A stretch of DNA of 46,943 bases, taken from contig NZ_VLNT01000008.1 in NCBI RefSeq assembly GCF_007421815.1, forward strand, positions 1-46,943, given 5' to 3'. A program made the translations under genes and the position numbers. Each line of letters begins with the position of its first letter. Positions within the stretch are counted from its first letter, which is position 1. Shown piece by piece: positions 1 through 8,800 of the stretch. The notes beneath the pieces are model-generated. The model saw only the letters and a program-made list of their open reading frames with translations. It did not search any database and was not told where the DNA came from. Source of the stretch: Aeromicrobium piscarium. Its GTDB lineage: Bacteria > Actinomycetota > Actinomycetes > Propionibacteriales > Nocardioidaceae.

Positions 1-19
1 TCGTCTGGTGAGTGCACAC

Positions 20-104
20 GAGCCCCGCAGCGGATCGACCGACAGATCCCGTTAAAGACCCTCAGTCAGTCAGTCGCTGAGTCAGGACGACCGCTGCGGG
101 GCTC
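20..104. repeat. Long-loop inverted repeat downstream of the mrp operon
   Basis: A perfect 14-bp inverted repeat has arms GAGCCCCGCAGCGG (20-33) and CCGCTGCGGGGCTC (91-104). The 57-base loop holds a smaller CTCAG/CTGAG pair and a short run of the tetramer CAGT. It lies just past the stop of the last mrp gene on the minus strand, so it may act as the operon terminator. There is no U-tract, and the long loop makes termination uncertain. Confidence 0.5.
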
Positions 105-120
105 ACCCACATCATCACTG

Positions 121-441
121 TCAGTCGTCGAGGTCGGTGGTGTCGGTGTCGGCGAAACGATGACCGGACAGGACGGCCGAGCGGGCGATCGCCACGCCGC
201 CCACCACCGACGTGGCCAGCTGCAGCCCGATCGCGATGATCACCTTGATGAGATCGTCCAGGCTCGGGTCCACCAGAGCAGTGCCGCCCACGACGAACGC
301 GACACCGAGGCCCGCCGCCGTCGCCACCGCCGAGATCCGCATGTACACATCACGCAGCCGCAGCAGCCCCACCCCGGCGATCACGAAGATGACGGCGCCG
401 ATCACCACCAAGCTCTGCCCGAGCCACTCGTACCAGCTCAT
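121..441 (-). CDS. mnhG: Mrp Na+/H+ antiporter subunit G
   Basis: A 106-residue membrane protein of the MnhG/PhaG family, the smallest accessory subunit of the multisubunit cation/proton antiporter in the cytoplasmic membrane. Three hydrophobic helices are visible (about 8-28, 38-57 and 64-85). The family-typical GLLRLRDVYMRI segment sits after helix 1. The C-terminus is a short acidic cytoplasmic tail. Its start overlaps the stop of mnhF by ATGA, and it is the last gene of the operon. The subunit has no known catalytic residues and is needed for assembly of the complex. Confidence 0.93.
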   Translation of the reverse strand: MSWYEWLGQSLVVIGAVIFVIAGVGLLRLRDVYMRISAVATAAGLGVAFVVGGTALVDPSLDDLIKVIIAIGLQLATSVVGGVAIARSAVLSGHRFADTDTTDLDD

Positions 442-695
442 CGCCGCCCCCTGACCATCACACGCGCCAGCGACACCGCCGACAGGAACGCCACCAGCGT
501 GGCCACGAGCACGAGATCGTAGGTGCCCATCCGGCCGAGCCGGGTGCCCAGCAAGGCCAGTTCGGCGATGAGTCCGAAGCTCAGCAGGTCGGCTCCCACC
601 GCTCGGTCCGCCGGGGTCGGCCCGATGACGATACGCACGATCGACAGCGCGATCGCGACCGCGACGCCCACCATGGCGATCTCGATTCCGGTCAT
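438..695 (-). CDS. mnhF: Mrp Na+/H+ antiporter subunit F
   Basis: An 85-residue three-helix protein of the MnhF/PhaF family. The segment GPTPADRAVGADLL (about residues 25-38), between helices 1 and 2, is the family hallmark. It overlaps mnhG by ATGA. No good Shine-Dalgarno sequence stands in front of its start. Instead the start codon overlaps the stop of a 12-codon mini-ORF that begins on the stop of mnhE, so translation probably depends on coupling. Confidence 0.93.
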   Translation of the reverse strand: MTGIEIAMVGVAVAIALSIVRIVIGPTPADRAVGADLLSFGLIAELALLGTRLGRMGTYDLVLVATLVAFLSAVSLARVMVRGRR

Positions 696-730
696 GCCGT
701 CACCGCCTGGACCGAGATGTGCTCGCTCAT
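692..730 (-). CDS. 12-codon mini-ORF bridging mnhE and mnhF
   Basis: The mini-ORF reads MSEHISVQAVTA. Its ATG overlaps the mnhE stop as ATGA (727-730), and its TGA overlaps the mnhF start as ATGA (692-695). This keeps an unbroken chain of start-stop overlaps across a 31-base gap. It begins ATGAGCGAG like the mini-ORFs at cobQ/cobK, btuC/btuD and cobG/cobH. A role as a coupling peptide rather than a functional protein is inferred. Confidence 0.45.
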   Translation of the reverse strand: MSEHISVQAVTA

Positions 731-1077
731 GCCGGGACCTCCCCGTGCCGGGTCAGCGCGCGCAACATGCGCGCCTCCATGTCCCGCAGGTTCTCGACGG
801 CCGTCGGGTTGTCGGCGTCGTACATCGAATGCACCAGCAGGTCGCGCCCGCCCTCGCGCTCCACTACGCCGATCGTCAGGGTGCCGGGCGTGAGGGTGAT
901 GAGCGCGCCGATCGCCGCCACCTGGAAGTCCGTCTGCGATTGGCACGGCATCCGCACAACCCGAGGTGTCGCCTGACGGCCCGGAGTCGCGATGTCGCGC
1001 AGCACCTGACCCGCACTCACGAACACCTGGCCGACGTACCAGATCACGAACCATCCGAATCTCAACGGCCAGGTCAT
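727..1077 (-). CDS. mnhE: Mrp Na+/H+ antiporter subunit E
   Basis: A 116-residue MnhE/PhaE-family protein starting MTWPLRFGWF. The start at 1077 overlaps the mnhD stop by ATGA; an upstream in-frame extension exists but is out of step with the family. Hydrophobic segments at about 3-25 are followed by the conserved stretch QTDFQVAAIGALITLTPGTL (about 45-64), typical of the family. The rest is a small cytoplasmic domain. It belongs to the membrane antiporter complex. At 116 residues it is shorter than the roughly 160 seen in Bacillus MrpE, because the N-terminal membrane part is reduced. Confidence 0.9.
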   Translation of the reverse strand: MTWPLRFGWFVIWYVGQVFVSAGQVLRDIATPGRQATPRVVRMPCQSQTDFQVAAIGALITLTPGTLTIGVVEREGGRDLLVHSMYDADNPTAVENLRDMEARMLRALTRHGEVPA

Positions 1078-2549
1078 CGCAGCACCTCCGCCACATAAGT
1101 CGAGGTGTCGAGCAGGCCGCCCGCCGCCACCTCGGTCAGGCCGAGCAGCCCCTGGGCGCCGAGGCCGAGGACCACCGTGACCGCCGCCGTCAGCACCGCC
1201 GGGGCGGCGAGCCACCAGCCGATCCGCCGCTCGCGCCCTTCCCCCTCGGGCAGCGGCGACACGAAGACGTTGTTCCAGATCTTCAGCATCGACTGCAGGG
1301 TCACGAGGCTGACGACGATCGCGATCACGGCGACGGCGATCTGCCCCGCGTCGATCGACGCGATGATGAGCGTCAGCTTGGCGACGAAGCCGGAGAACGG
1401 CGGCAGCCCGGCCAGCGACAGCGCGGCGATCGCGAAGGCCGCCGCGACGACCGGCTCACGGCGGCCGATACCGCTCAGCTCGCCGATCCTGTTGGTGCCG
1501 TAAGTGTCCTCCACCGCCCCCGTCGACAGGAACAGCGAAGCCTTCACGACCATGTGGTGGAGCAGATAGAACAGGCCCGCCGCGAGCCCCGCGGCCGTGA
1601 ACAGCCCGACGCCGACGAGGATGTAGCCGATCTGGCTGACCATGTGGAAGGCGAGGATCGATCGGGTGGTGTGCTCCCCCACGGCTCCGAGCACGCCGAC
1701 CGCCATCGTCAGCGCGAAGATCGTCAACCCGATCGGGAGCCACCGCTGGTCACCGTCGAAGAGCACCGCGTACAGGCGGTAGATCGCGTAGATCGCGACC
1801 TTGGTGTGCAGCCCCGAGAACAGCGCCGTGACGGCCGGCGACGTGGAGGGGTATGCCCTCGCGAGCCACCCGTGCGTGGGGATCGTGGCGGCCTTCATCA
1901 TCAGCGCCGCCAGCGCGACACCGGCTCCGACGGCGACCCGGCCGTCCTCGGCGGCGGCACCGGCCAGCTCGCCGAGGTTCACCGTCCCGGCGGTCCCGTA
2001 GATCAGTCCGACCCCGGCCAGGAACAGCGTGGAGACGAAGAGATTGAAGGTCACATACAGCCGCGATCCGGTCACCGAGCGCAGCGTGCCGCGCCCCCGC
2101 CCTGCCAGCACGAGCAGCCCGTACGAGGGCAGCAGCATGACCTCGATGAAGACGAACAGATTGAAGATGTCGGCCGTCAGCAGCGCCCCGTTGACACCCG
2201 CGGTGAGGGCGAGCACGAGCGGTGCGAACAGCCGCACTCGGCCGATCCCGGAGGCCACGGCGTACCAGGAGCACATCAGCGTGAGGAAGCCGGTGAACAG
2301 CAGCATGAGCGCCGCGAGCATGTCCCCGGCGAAGGGGATGGCGATGCCCGGCACCCACGCTCCGACGCCGTGCGCGAGGACCTCGCCGTCTCGTGTCGCA
2401 GCGACGAGGGAGCCCGCGGCCGTCAGCTGCGCGGCGAGCACGGCGAACAGCAGAACCAGGGGCCAGCGGCGCCGGTCGCCGGCGAAGGCCGTCACCCCCG
2501 CCGCCAGCAGCGGGACGCCGACGAAGAGCGGCAGAAGCTCCGGGGTCAT
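1074..2549 (-). CDS. mnhD: Mrp Na+/H+ antiporter subunit D (NuoM/N-like)
   Basis: A 491-residue polytopic membrane protein of the proton-conducting transporter family related to complex I subunits NuoL/M/N. Family signatures include FNLFVFIEVMLLPSYGLLVL (about 127-146) with the conserved membrane glutamate, and MMKAATIPTHGWLARAYPST (about 217-236) with the conserved lysine of the ion path. About 14 helices are expected. It overlaps mnhC upstream and mnhE downstream by ATGA. With MnhA it is a likely proton/cation-translocating subunit of the Mrp complex. Confidence 0.95.
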   Translation of the reverse strand: MTPELLPLFVGVPLLAAGVTAFAGDRRRWPLVLLFAVLAAQLTAAGSLVAATRDGEVLAHGVGAWVPGIAIPFAGDMLAALMLLFTGFLTLMCSWYAVASGIGRVRLFAPLVLALTAGVNGALLTADIFNLFVFIEVMLLPSYGLLVLAGRGRGTLRSVTGSRLYVTFNLFVSTLFLAGVGLIYGTAGTVNLGELAGAAAEDGRVAVGAGVALAALMMKAATIPTHGWLARAYPSTSPAVTALFSGLHTKVAIYAIYRLYAVLFDGDQRWLPIGLTIFALTMAVGVLGAVGEHTTRSILAFHMVSQIGYILVGVGLFTAAGLAAGLFYLLHHMVVKASLFLSTGAVEDTYGTNRIGELSGIGRREPVVAAAFAIAALSLAGLPPFSGFVAKLTLIIASIDAGQIAVAVIAIVVSLVTLQSMLKIWNNVFVSPLPEGEGRERRIGWWLAAPAVLTAAVTVVLGLGAQGLLGLTEVAAGGLLDTSTYVAEVLR

Positions 2550-2863
2550 CCGTCAGCCTCCTCGTCGTCGTCGCTCTCGCCGCGGCCGGTGACCGCCAGC
2601 GTGAGCAGGTACATCGTGATCGCGAAGGCGATGACGATGGCCGTGAGCACGAAGGCCTGTGGCAGCGGGTCGGCCGTGACGGAGCCGAGCAGGCCCGAGC
2701 CGAGCGGCTCACCGCGCCGCTCCGAGCCGCCGGCGCTGAAGAGCAGCAGGTTCACCGCGTGACTCAGCAGCACGAAGCCGAGGACCACGCGCAAGAAGGT
2801 GCGCTGGAGCATCAGGTAGACGGCACCGCCGATGAGGAGGCCGACCGAGAGCGCGAGCATCAT
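2546..2863 (-). CDS. mnhC: Mrp Na+/H+ antiporter subunit C (NuoK-like)
   Basis: A 105-residue three-helix protein of the MnhC/NuoK family. The second helix carries FLRVVLGFVLLSHAVNLLLF (about 23-42), typical of MnhC. The third helix is near 70-92, followed by an acidic tail. It overlaps mnhA and mnhD by ATGA on both sides, so the operon is tightly coupled. It forms part of the membrane ion path with MnhD. Confidence 0.93.
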   Translation of the reverse strand: MMLALSVGLLIGGAVYLMLQRTFLRVVLGFVLLSHAVNLLLFSAGGSERRGEPLGSGLLGSVTADPLPQAFVLTAIVIAFAITMYLLTLAVTGRGESDDDEEADG

Positions 2864-5574
2864 CGGGCCTCACCCGCCGTCCCTGCACCAGCCCGGGGCA
2901 CCCCGAGCTGGTTGAGCGCTCCGAGGATCACCCCGAACACCGCCAGGTAGACGCCGAGGTCGAACACCAGCGCGGTGGTGAAGTGATAGCCCAGGACATC
3001 GGCGTGCAGCGGCTTGAGGAAGGATCCCTCGGCCAGCCCGAGGAATCCGGTGATCGCCGCGACGGCGATCCCGGCGCCGGCGATCGGTAGATACGGCAAC
3101 CTCGACCGCGCGGCCTCGTCGGTGGGTGCGGCGAGGTAGTGCATCGCGAGCGCCGCGGCGCCGATGAGGGCCGCGATGAACCCGCCGCCGGGCGCGTTGT
3201 GGCCACGGAGCAGCGCGTAGACCGATCCGATGAGCATGAGCGGCACCAGCACGCGGCCGAGCACCTTGATGAAGACCATGTTCGGCTCCGCGGGGACGAG
3301 CAGGCGGTTGTCCGGGGGCGTCTCCGGGCGGGTGACCTGGCGGCGCGCCTGCAGCAGCGCGGTGATCGACAGCGCCGCGATCGCGAGCACCACCAGCTCG
3401 CCGAAGGTGTCGAGGGCGCGGAAGTCGACGAGGATCGTGTTGACGACATTGCCCCCACCGGTCTCGGCCTCGGCGTTGCGGACGAACCACTCTCCGGCCG
3501 GCGACAGATCGGGCCGGCCGGTGAGTACGAGGGTCGCCATCGTCGCCACCGCGCCCGCAGCCACGGCCGGCACCGCTCGCCGCGCCCGCGAGCGCACCGG
3601 CACCCGTGGGAAGCGCTCCGGCAGGTGACGGAGGGCGAGGACCATGATGACCACCGTCAGGATCTCGACGAGCAGCTGCGTCAGCGCCACATCGGAGGCG
3701 CCCAGCGCGAAGAACCACGTGGCGACGCAGAAACCCGCGACGCCCACGCTGATCACCGCGCCGAGCGGCGTGCGCGCGGCGACCGCGGCGCCGACGCCCG
3801 CGAGCAGGAAGGCCGTCAGCACCACATCGGCGGCCTCGAAGTCCGTGGCCGCCACAGACGGGTCGAGCGCGACGAAGGCGGCGATGCCCAGGGCTCCGAT
3901 GGTGGCGATGGGGACTGCCAGGTGGAACGCGGGAGCATCGGTGCGGGTGAGATCGCCGACGCGTCGGCCTGTGTCGATCGTCCACCGCTGCAGCGCATCC
4001 GCCGCAGCGACCCCGCTTCCGGGGAACAGGCGCCGGTCGAGCAACCGGTCGAGCGGCCGGCGCAGCACGATCAACAGGAGGCCCAAGCCGATGGCGAGCA
4101 CCGAGAGACCGAGCGCCGGAGTGAGACCGTGCCACAACGCGAGGTGCACGGCTCCCGTCCCACCGGCAGCGGTCACGGCTCGGCCCATGATGCCGTCGAG
4201 CGTGCCTGGCACGAGGCCCAGCCCGACGGCGGCGAGGGCCGTCAGTGCCACCGCTCCGAGCATCGGGCCGGTACCTGCCGACGGTGTGAGCTCGGTGGGG
4301 CGGCCGGGCAGGGTCCACACCAGCATCCGGCCGCAGTAGGCGACCGTGATCGCCGCCGAGAGCGCCACGGCGATCGCGAGCCACCAACCGCGGCCGTCGA
4401 GCACGCCTTCGAGCACTGACTCCTTGCTCACGAACCCGAGGGTGGGCGGCAATCCGGCCATCGCCGCCGCGGCCAGCGCGATCATCGCCGAGGCGACCGG
4501 CATGCTGCGCGCGAGCCCGCTCACCTCGTGGATCTCCCGGGTCCCCGCGCGTTTCTCCAGCAGACCGACGTACATGAAACCGGCCGACTTGAAGCAGGCG
4601 TGCGCGATCACATGGACGAGGGCGGCGGTGAGCGCGGCGGTGGTGCCGATCCCGATCGTCAAGGTCAGCAGGCCCAGATGGCTCACGGTCGAGTACGCGA
4701 GCAGCGCCTTGAGGTCGGTGCGCTGCAGGGCGAAGACGGCACCCATGACCGAGGTGATCAGGCCGATCGCGATGAGCAGCACCGGCCACACGGAGGCGTG
4801 CGAGGCGGCATCGGCGAAACGCAGCAGCAGGTAGATGCCGGCCTTGACCATCGCCGCGGCGTGCAGATAGGCGCTGACCGGCGCGGGGGCCACCATCGCG
4901 TCCGGCAGCCAGGCGTGGAAGGGGAACTGCGCCGACTTGGTCATCGCCGCGACCGCGACGAGCACCGCGACGGTCGCAGCGAAGCCCGGCCGCTCGGCCC
5001 ACGCGGGATCGGCGAGGGCCACGCTCAGCCGTGTGGTGCCGGTGACCACCACGATCGTCGTGACAGCTGCGAGCAGGGCGAGCCCGCCCGCCACCGTGAT
5101 CAGCAGCGTGCGCGTCGCCGCCGGCGCTGCCTCCGGGCCCGAGCGCAGGATGAGCAGATACGAGCACAGCGTCGTCAGCTCCCAGCTCACGAACAGGAGC
5201 ACCAGGTCGTCGGCGAGCACGAGGGTCGTCATCGCAGCGGCGAAACCGACCATCAGGGTGTAATACCCGGCGGTCGCCTTACCGCGCAGGTAGGAGGTCG
5301 AGTACGCGACCACCACCGCGCCGATGAGCAGCACCAGCAGGACGAAGACCAGCGACAGGCCGTCGAGCCGCAACCGCAACGCGACGTCGAGCGAGGGAAT
5401 CCACGGGACCGACTCGACGACAGTGCCATCTCGGCCGAGGGCCATCGCGAGGGCGGCGAGGCCCAGGAGTCCGGCGGCGAGAGGCCAGCCGGCCCGTGCG
5501 CCGAGGCCACGTGCCAGCACCGGCGCCAAGGCGGTCAGCGCCCAGCCTCCGGCGAGCAGGCCGATCAGGGTCAT
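2860..5574 (-). CDS. mnhA: Mrp Na+/H+ antiporter subunit A fused to subunit B
   Basis: A 904-residue membrane protein. The NuoL-like half carries the helix-5 motif FVSWELTTLC (Glu about 132) and MTKSAQFPFHAWLPDAM (Lys about 213), which are the conserved ion-path residues. The last ~140 residues are an MnhB domain, beginning FIKVLGRVLVPLML and containing RGHNAPGGGF. A and B are therefore one polypeptide and no separate mnhB exists. The start at 5574 is preferred over the longer frame because GGAAAG stands 7 bases upstream and the protein then begins in the first helix. It is the first gene of mnhAB-C-D-E-F-G, a sodium/proton exchanger for pH and salt homeostasis. Confidence 0.95.
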   Translation of the reverse strand: MTLIGLLAGGWALTALAPVLARGLGARAGWPLAAGLLGLAALAMALGRDGTVVESVPWIPSLDVALRLRLDGLSLVFVLLVLLIGAVVVAYSTSYLRGKATAGYYTLMVGFAAAMTTLVLADDLVLLFVSWELTTLCSYLLILRSGPEAAPAATRTLLITVAGGLALLAAVTTIVVVTGTTRLSVALADPAWAERPGFAATVAVLVAVAAMTKSAQFPFHAWLPDAMVAPAPVSAYLHAAAMVKAGIYLLLRFADAASHASVWPVLLIAIGLITSVMGAVFALQRTDLKALLAYSTVSHLGLLTLTIGIGTTAALTAALVHVIAHACFKSAGFMYVGLLEKRAGTREIHEVSGLARSMPVASAMIALAAAAMAGLPPTLGFVSKESVLEGVLDGRGWWLAIAVALSAAITVAYCGRMLVWTLPGRPTELTPSAGTGPMLGAVALTALAAVGLGLVPGTLDGIMGRAVTAAGGTGAVHLALWHGLTPALGLSVLAIGLGLLLIVLRRPLDRLLDRRLFPGSGVAAADALQRWTIDTGRRVGDLTRTDAPAFHLAVPIATIGALGIAAFVALDPSVAATDFEAADVVLTAFLLAGVGAAVAARTPLGAVISVGVAGFCVATWFFALGASDVALTQLLVEILTVVIMVLALRHLPERFPRVPVRSRARRAVPAVAAGAVATMATLVLTGRPDLSPAGEWFVRNAEAETGGGNVVNTILVDFRALDTFGELVVLAIAALSITALLQARRQVTRPETPPDNRLLVPAEPNMVFIKVLGRVLVPLMLIGSVYALLRGHNAPGGGFIAALIGAAALAMHYLAAPTDEAARSRLPYLPIAGAGIAVAAITGFLGLAEGSFLKPLHADVLGYHFTTALVFDLGVYLAVFGVILGALNQLGVPRAGAGTAGEAR

Positions 5575-5895
5575 AGGTGGACTTTCCGGGGTCGACGACA
5601 CGATCGCCGACCAGACTTCCCGGCACACCTGACGAGCACCCTACCGCGCCCCCGGTGGCGCCCGTCACCCTCCCCACCGAGAGCTCGTCTGCCGTGGCCT
5701 CGCCCCAGCGCGGCTACACCCTTGATGCGCTGGCTCCATTGCGTCGGCCGCGGACGGCCTTGAGCTACTCGACCACCGAAGGTCGGGAGAACTCGGTGGT
5801 TGAGTAGCGGCCGCGAGCTCTGCGAGCCGGCCGCGTATCGAAACCACCACCCCATGCGTGGCCTCGCTCCAGCCTCGGGGCGAGTGGGCTTTCGG
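5575..5895. other. Intergenic region carrying the mrp leader and a repeat
   Basis: This 321-base gap has no gene I can support. It must hold the promoter of the mrp operon on the minus strand, but I see no convincing -10/-35 pair. The end nearest mnhA carries a GGAAAG ribosome site. The middle holds a palindromic repeat, listed separately. The upstream minus-strand gene ends at 5896, so this gap may also hold its terminator. Confidence 0.5.
5765..5848. repeat. Composite palindromic intergenic repeat (GGTGGTTGAGTAG type)
   Basis: Arms CTACTCGACCACCGA (5765-5779) and TCGGTGGTTGAGTAG (5793-5807) form a hairpin. A second palindrome follows, with GCGGCCG and CGGCCGC arms round GAGCTC, ending in TATCGAAACCACC. 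The same CTACTCGACCACCGAG text recurs at 28611 with TATCGAG nearby. The pattern resembles small palindromic repeats found between actinobacterial genes. No transposase or target duplication is visible. Confidence 0.6.
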
Positions 5896-8154
5896 TCAGT
5901 CGATCCGGAGGACGACCAGGGTGGTGTCGTCGTCGAGGGTGCCCGGGACCGCCTCGACGAGGGCGTCGGCCCACTGCGGCAATGGCGCGGTCCGCGGACC
6001 GCCCTCGCTGGCCTGACGCAGGATCTCCAGGGACTCGTCGATCGGCACCTGTCGTCGCTCGACGAGGCCGTCGGTGAACATCAGGACGATGTCCTCGGAG
6101 CCCAGCTGCAACCGCGTCGACACGCCGCCGTCGACGCCGATCCCCAGCAACGGGCGCGGCTCGACATCGATCTGCCGGGCGACCCCGCCGTGGACGCGGA
6201 TGGGTCCCGGATGCCCCGCGCTCGCCAACTCCAGTGTGAGGTCGCGGGCATCGAAGATCGCGATGAGTGCCGTGGCGGTGCGGCCGGGCACGAGCGATCC
6301 CATCAGCCGGTCCAGCTTGTCGAGCGCTACGGCCGGAGAACCCGCATCGTCGAGATAGGCCCGCAGCGCCGTGCGGATCTGCGCCATCGCCGTCGCGGCG
6401 GTGAAACCATGGCCCGCGACATCGCCGATGACGAATGCGGTGCGGCCGTCCCGCAAGACGATCTCGTCCCACCAGTCGCCGCCGAGCTGCTGTCCTTCAG
6501 CGGGACGGTAGCGCGCGAACACGCTCAGGCCCTCGACCTCGGGAGCCTCGTCGAGGACGATCGTGCGCTGCAGGGACTCCGCGATCGCGATCTGCTCCCT
6601 GGAGCGCCTCACGATCTTGGCCTCCAACAGCTGCCGGAGCCGGTCGGCCGTCTCGAGATGCCACGCGCTCCACGACGCGCTGCGCCCGCGCACCGCGCCG
6701 CGCCACTTCTCGAAAGACTTGCGTGGACTCAGCCGGACCTCGGGGTTCTCGGCGAGCGCGAGCTCCTTGTTGCGCGGATCGCCTCCCCAGGTGACGACCT
6801 CGACGAGCTCGTTGCGGGTGAACAGCAGCCAGCCGCCCGCCATGGTCACCAGCAGGGCGCCGGCAGGGGCGTCCTCCACCTCGGCCAGCTCCGGAGCGAG
6901 TCGCGCGAGCCGGCTGCTGGCCTGGACGAGCCCATCGTCATCGCGGCGCGTCAAGGCGACGACCCGCTTCAGCAGGGCTTCGTCGCGGGAGATGTCGCCG
7001 ACCGCATGCAGACCGGAGTCGTCCCAGAGCGCCGCTCCATCGGCGCCCACGAGCTCCAACAGCGCGGGATCGTCGATCAACGCCTCCAGAGGCGGGCGCC
7101 CGTCGGCGGCCAGGCGGGCGGTGATGCCCGCGAGCACGGCCTGTAGATAGAGCTCCTCGACACGCGAATCGGATCGCTCGCGCTCGTCGATCAGCTGCGA
7201 GGCGGTCTGCCCGAGGAACTCGGCCATCGACCGGACGTCGTGGGGCACATGGTGCGGACCGGAGTAGTGGTGGCACGCCACCAGCCCCCACAGCTCGCCG
7301 TCGCGGACCATCGAGACCGACATGGAGGCCGTGACCCCCATATTGCTCAGGTACTCCAGGTGGATCGGGGAGACGCTGCGCAGCGCCGAGAAGCTCAGGT
7401 CCAGGGGCGCGCCGGTACCGGGATCCAGCACCGGATCGAGAGCGACCGGCGCGTAGCCGATATCGGCGATGAGCCGCGTCCAGTTGGCTGTATAGAGGCG
7501 CCGGGCCTGCGCGGGGATGTCCGTGGCCGGATAGTGCAGGCCGAGGAAGGTGTTGAGATCATCGCGCTTCTGCTCCGCGACGACCTCGCCGTTCCACTCC
7601 TCGTCGAACCGATAGACCATCACGCGATCGAATCCGGTGAGCTCGCGCACCTCGATCGCGAGCCGGTCGCAGAGCTCAGCGATGGTCTGAGTCTCCGTCA
7701 GTCGGCTCATCGCGGCACGCGCCGAGCGGTAGGTGACGCGCCGTTGCGTCACGAAGTCCTCGGGCTCGATCTCCACGACGATCCGCTCGCCGGAACGGTG
7801 CAGGACGAGGTCGACGAGCACGCCGAGCAGGGTGCCGCGACGGACATCGTCCGGCAGCACCAGGTGGATCGGCTCGGTGAGATCCTCCTCGTCGATGGCG
7901 GCGACCACGGAGGCGGCGGCGACGGTGCCGATCGCGTGGGCAAGCTCGCGGCCGATCAGCTCCTCGACGGGCACACCGAGGGCGGACTGGACATTCTGGG
8001 AAGCCACGACGATCCGGAAGTCGAGATCGAGCGCGAGGAGCACGCCGTGCGGCTGGATGGCACCGGGGATGTGGATCGGCTCGCGGTCACAGGTGGTCAG
8101 CGTCGCCGTCTCGTAGGCCGGAGTGTGAGCAGCGGGTGGTTGTTCGGGCACCAC
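5896..8154 (-). CDS. Bacteriophytochrome fused to SpoIIE-type PP2C phosphatase
   Basis: A 752-residue cytoplasmic photoreceptor-phosphatase. PAS (about 18-125) contains the likely biliverdin-binding Cys22 in TTCDREPIHIPGAIQPHG. GAF (about 150-315) contains PATDIPAQAR (Asp about 212; the usual motif is PASDIP) and SPIHLEYLSNMGV. PHY (about 325-520) includes the tongue motif PRKSF. A short helical linker leads to a SpoIIE phosphatase (about 540-752) with GGDWWDE, VIGDVAGHG and TLDDDTTLVV, the metal-binding aspartates. Red/far-red light probably controls dephosphorylation of a partner such as an anti-sigma antagonist (inferred). The start is GTG, with GAGGA 10 bases upstream. No heme oxygenase or partner-switch gene is in the window. 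Confidence 0.9.
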   Translation of the reverse strand: MVPEQPPAAHTPAYETATLTTCDREPIHIPGAIQPHGVLLALDLDFRIVVASQNVQSALGVPVEELIGRELAHAIGTVAAASVVAAIDEEDLTEPIHLVLPDDVRRGTLLGVLVDLVLHRSGERIVVEIEPEDFVTQRRVTYRSARAAMSRLTETQTIAELCDRLAIEVRELTGFDRVMVYRFDEEWNGEVVAEQKRDDLNTFLGLHYPATDIPAQARRLYTANWTRLIADIGYAPVALDPVLDPGTGAPLDLSFSALRSVSPIHLEYLSNMGVTASMSVSMVRDGELWGLVACHHYSGPHHVPHDVRSMAEFLGQTASQLIDERERSDSRVEELYLQAVLAGITARLAADGRPPLEALIDDPALLELVGADGAALWDDSGLHAVGDISRDEALLKRVVALTRRDDDGLVQASSRLARLAPELAEVEDAPAGALLVTMAGGWLLFTRNELVEVVTWGGDPRNKELALAENPEVRLSPRKSFEKWRGAVRGRSASWSAWHLETADRLRQLLEAKIVRRSREQIAIAESLQRTIVLDEAPEVEGLSVFARYRPAEGQQLGGDWWDEIVLRDGRTAFVIGDVAGHGFTAATAMAQIRTALRAYLDDAGSPAVALDKLDRLMGSLVPGRTATALIAIFDARDLTLELASAGHPGPIRVHGGVARQIDVEPRPLLGIGVDGGVSTRLQLGSEDIVLMFTDGLVERRQVPIDESLEILRQASEGGPRTAPLPQWADALVEAVPGTLDDDTTLVVLRID

Positions 8155-8198
8155 GACGTACAGTCCTCAACTTTCATCGTCGGAAACCGCCTGACTGC

Positions 8199-8792
8199 TC
8201 AACCGGTCCCGACGATGGTATCGCCTGGTACCGACACATGGACGCGTTGACCCTCGGCGTCGAACAGGGCGAGGATCTCGACCGGTTCGCGATCGGCCGC
8301 GGAAAACCAGTGCGGAGTGCGGGTGTCGAACTCCGCCGGCTCACCGGGCTCGAGGATCATGTCGCGGTCGCCCAGCACGAGCCGGAGCCGTCCGCTGAGG
8401 ACGTAGAGCCATTCGTAGCCGGGGTGTGCCCGCGGCTGCGGAGTGGCGGGAACGTCTCGTCCCTGGATGATCTGCTTGTAGGCCATGACCCCGGTCGCCC
8501 CGCGGCTGAGCGGGAGGATGATCCGCCCGTCGCGGCGGATGGGGCGCACGTGCACGCGTGGGTCACCCGTCGCGGGAGCACCTACCAGCTCGTCGAGGGG
8601 GATCGCGTACTCGCTCGACAACGGGAGCAGCAGTTCCAGGGTCGGCTTGCGCTGCCCCGATTCCAGCCGGGAGAGGGTGCTGACGGAGATGCCGGTGGCG
8701 TCGGCGACATCAGCCAGGGTTCGATGCCTGCCCCGACGCACCGCCCGGAGGCGCTCACCCACCCCGGAAAGGGCCGCATCGATGGAGTCCAT
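8199..8792 (-). CDS. XRE-family regulator with cupin domain
   Basis: A 197-residue transcription factor. The N-terminal helix-turn-helix (about 10-65) reads LADVADATGISVSTLSRLESGQRKP, classic XRE. The C-terminal cupin (about 110-175) has PGYEWLYVLSGRLRLVL and an EPGEPAEFDTRTPHWF segment that probably binds a small ligand. The ATG at 8792 is chosen. A TTG at 8816 would add eight residues but lies inside the palindrome TTTGCC-N5-GGCAAA. It is divergent from the flavoprotein at 8858, and such regulators usually control the divergent gene and themselves (inferred). Confidence 0.85.
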   Translation of the reverse strand: MDSIDAALSGVGERLRAVRRGRHRTLADVADATGISVSTLSRLESGQRKPTLELLLPLSSEYAIPLDELVGAPATGDPRVHVRPIRRDGRIILPLSRGATGVMAYKQIIQGRDVPATPQPRAHPGYEWLYVLSGRLRLVLGDRDMILEPGEPAEFDTRTPHWFSAADREPVEILALFDAEGQRVHVSVPGDTIVGTG

Positions 8793-8800
8793 GCCCTCAG

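Noticed and set aside
966..2762. Long plus-strand frame opposite mnhD, mnhE and mnhC
   Set aside because: Its product is Arg/Asp/Gly/His/Pro-rich without motifs and lies antisense to clear mrp genes. It is a GC-rich shadow.
2870..5167. 765-residue minus-strand frame inside mnhA
   Set aside because: Shifted frame of the real antiporter gene, with arginine-rich low-complexity product.
5765..5848. Palindromic repeat considered as an insertion sequence remnant
   Set aside because: No transposase frame or target duplication. It is better seen as a small palindromic intergenic repeat.
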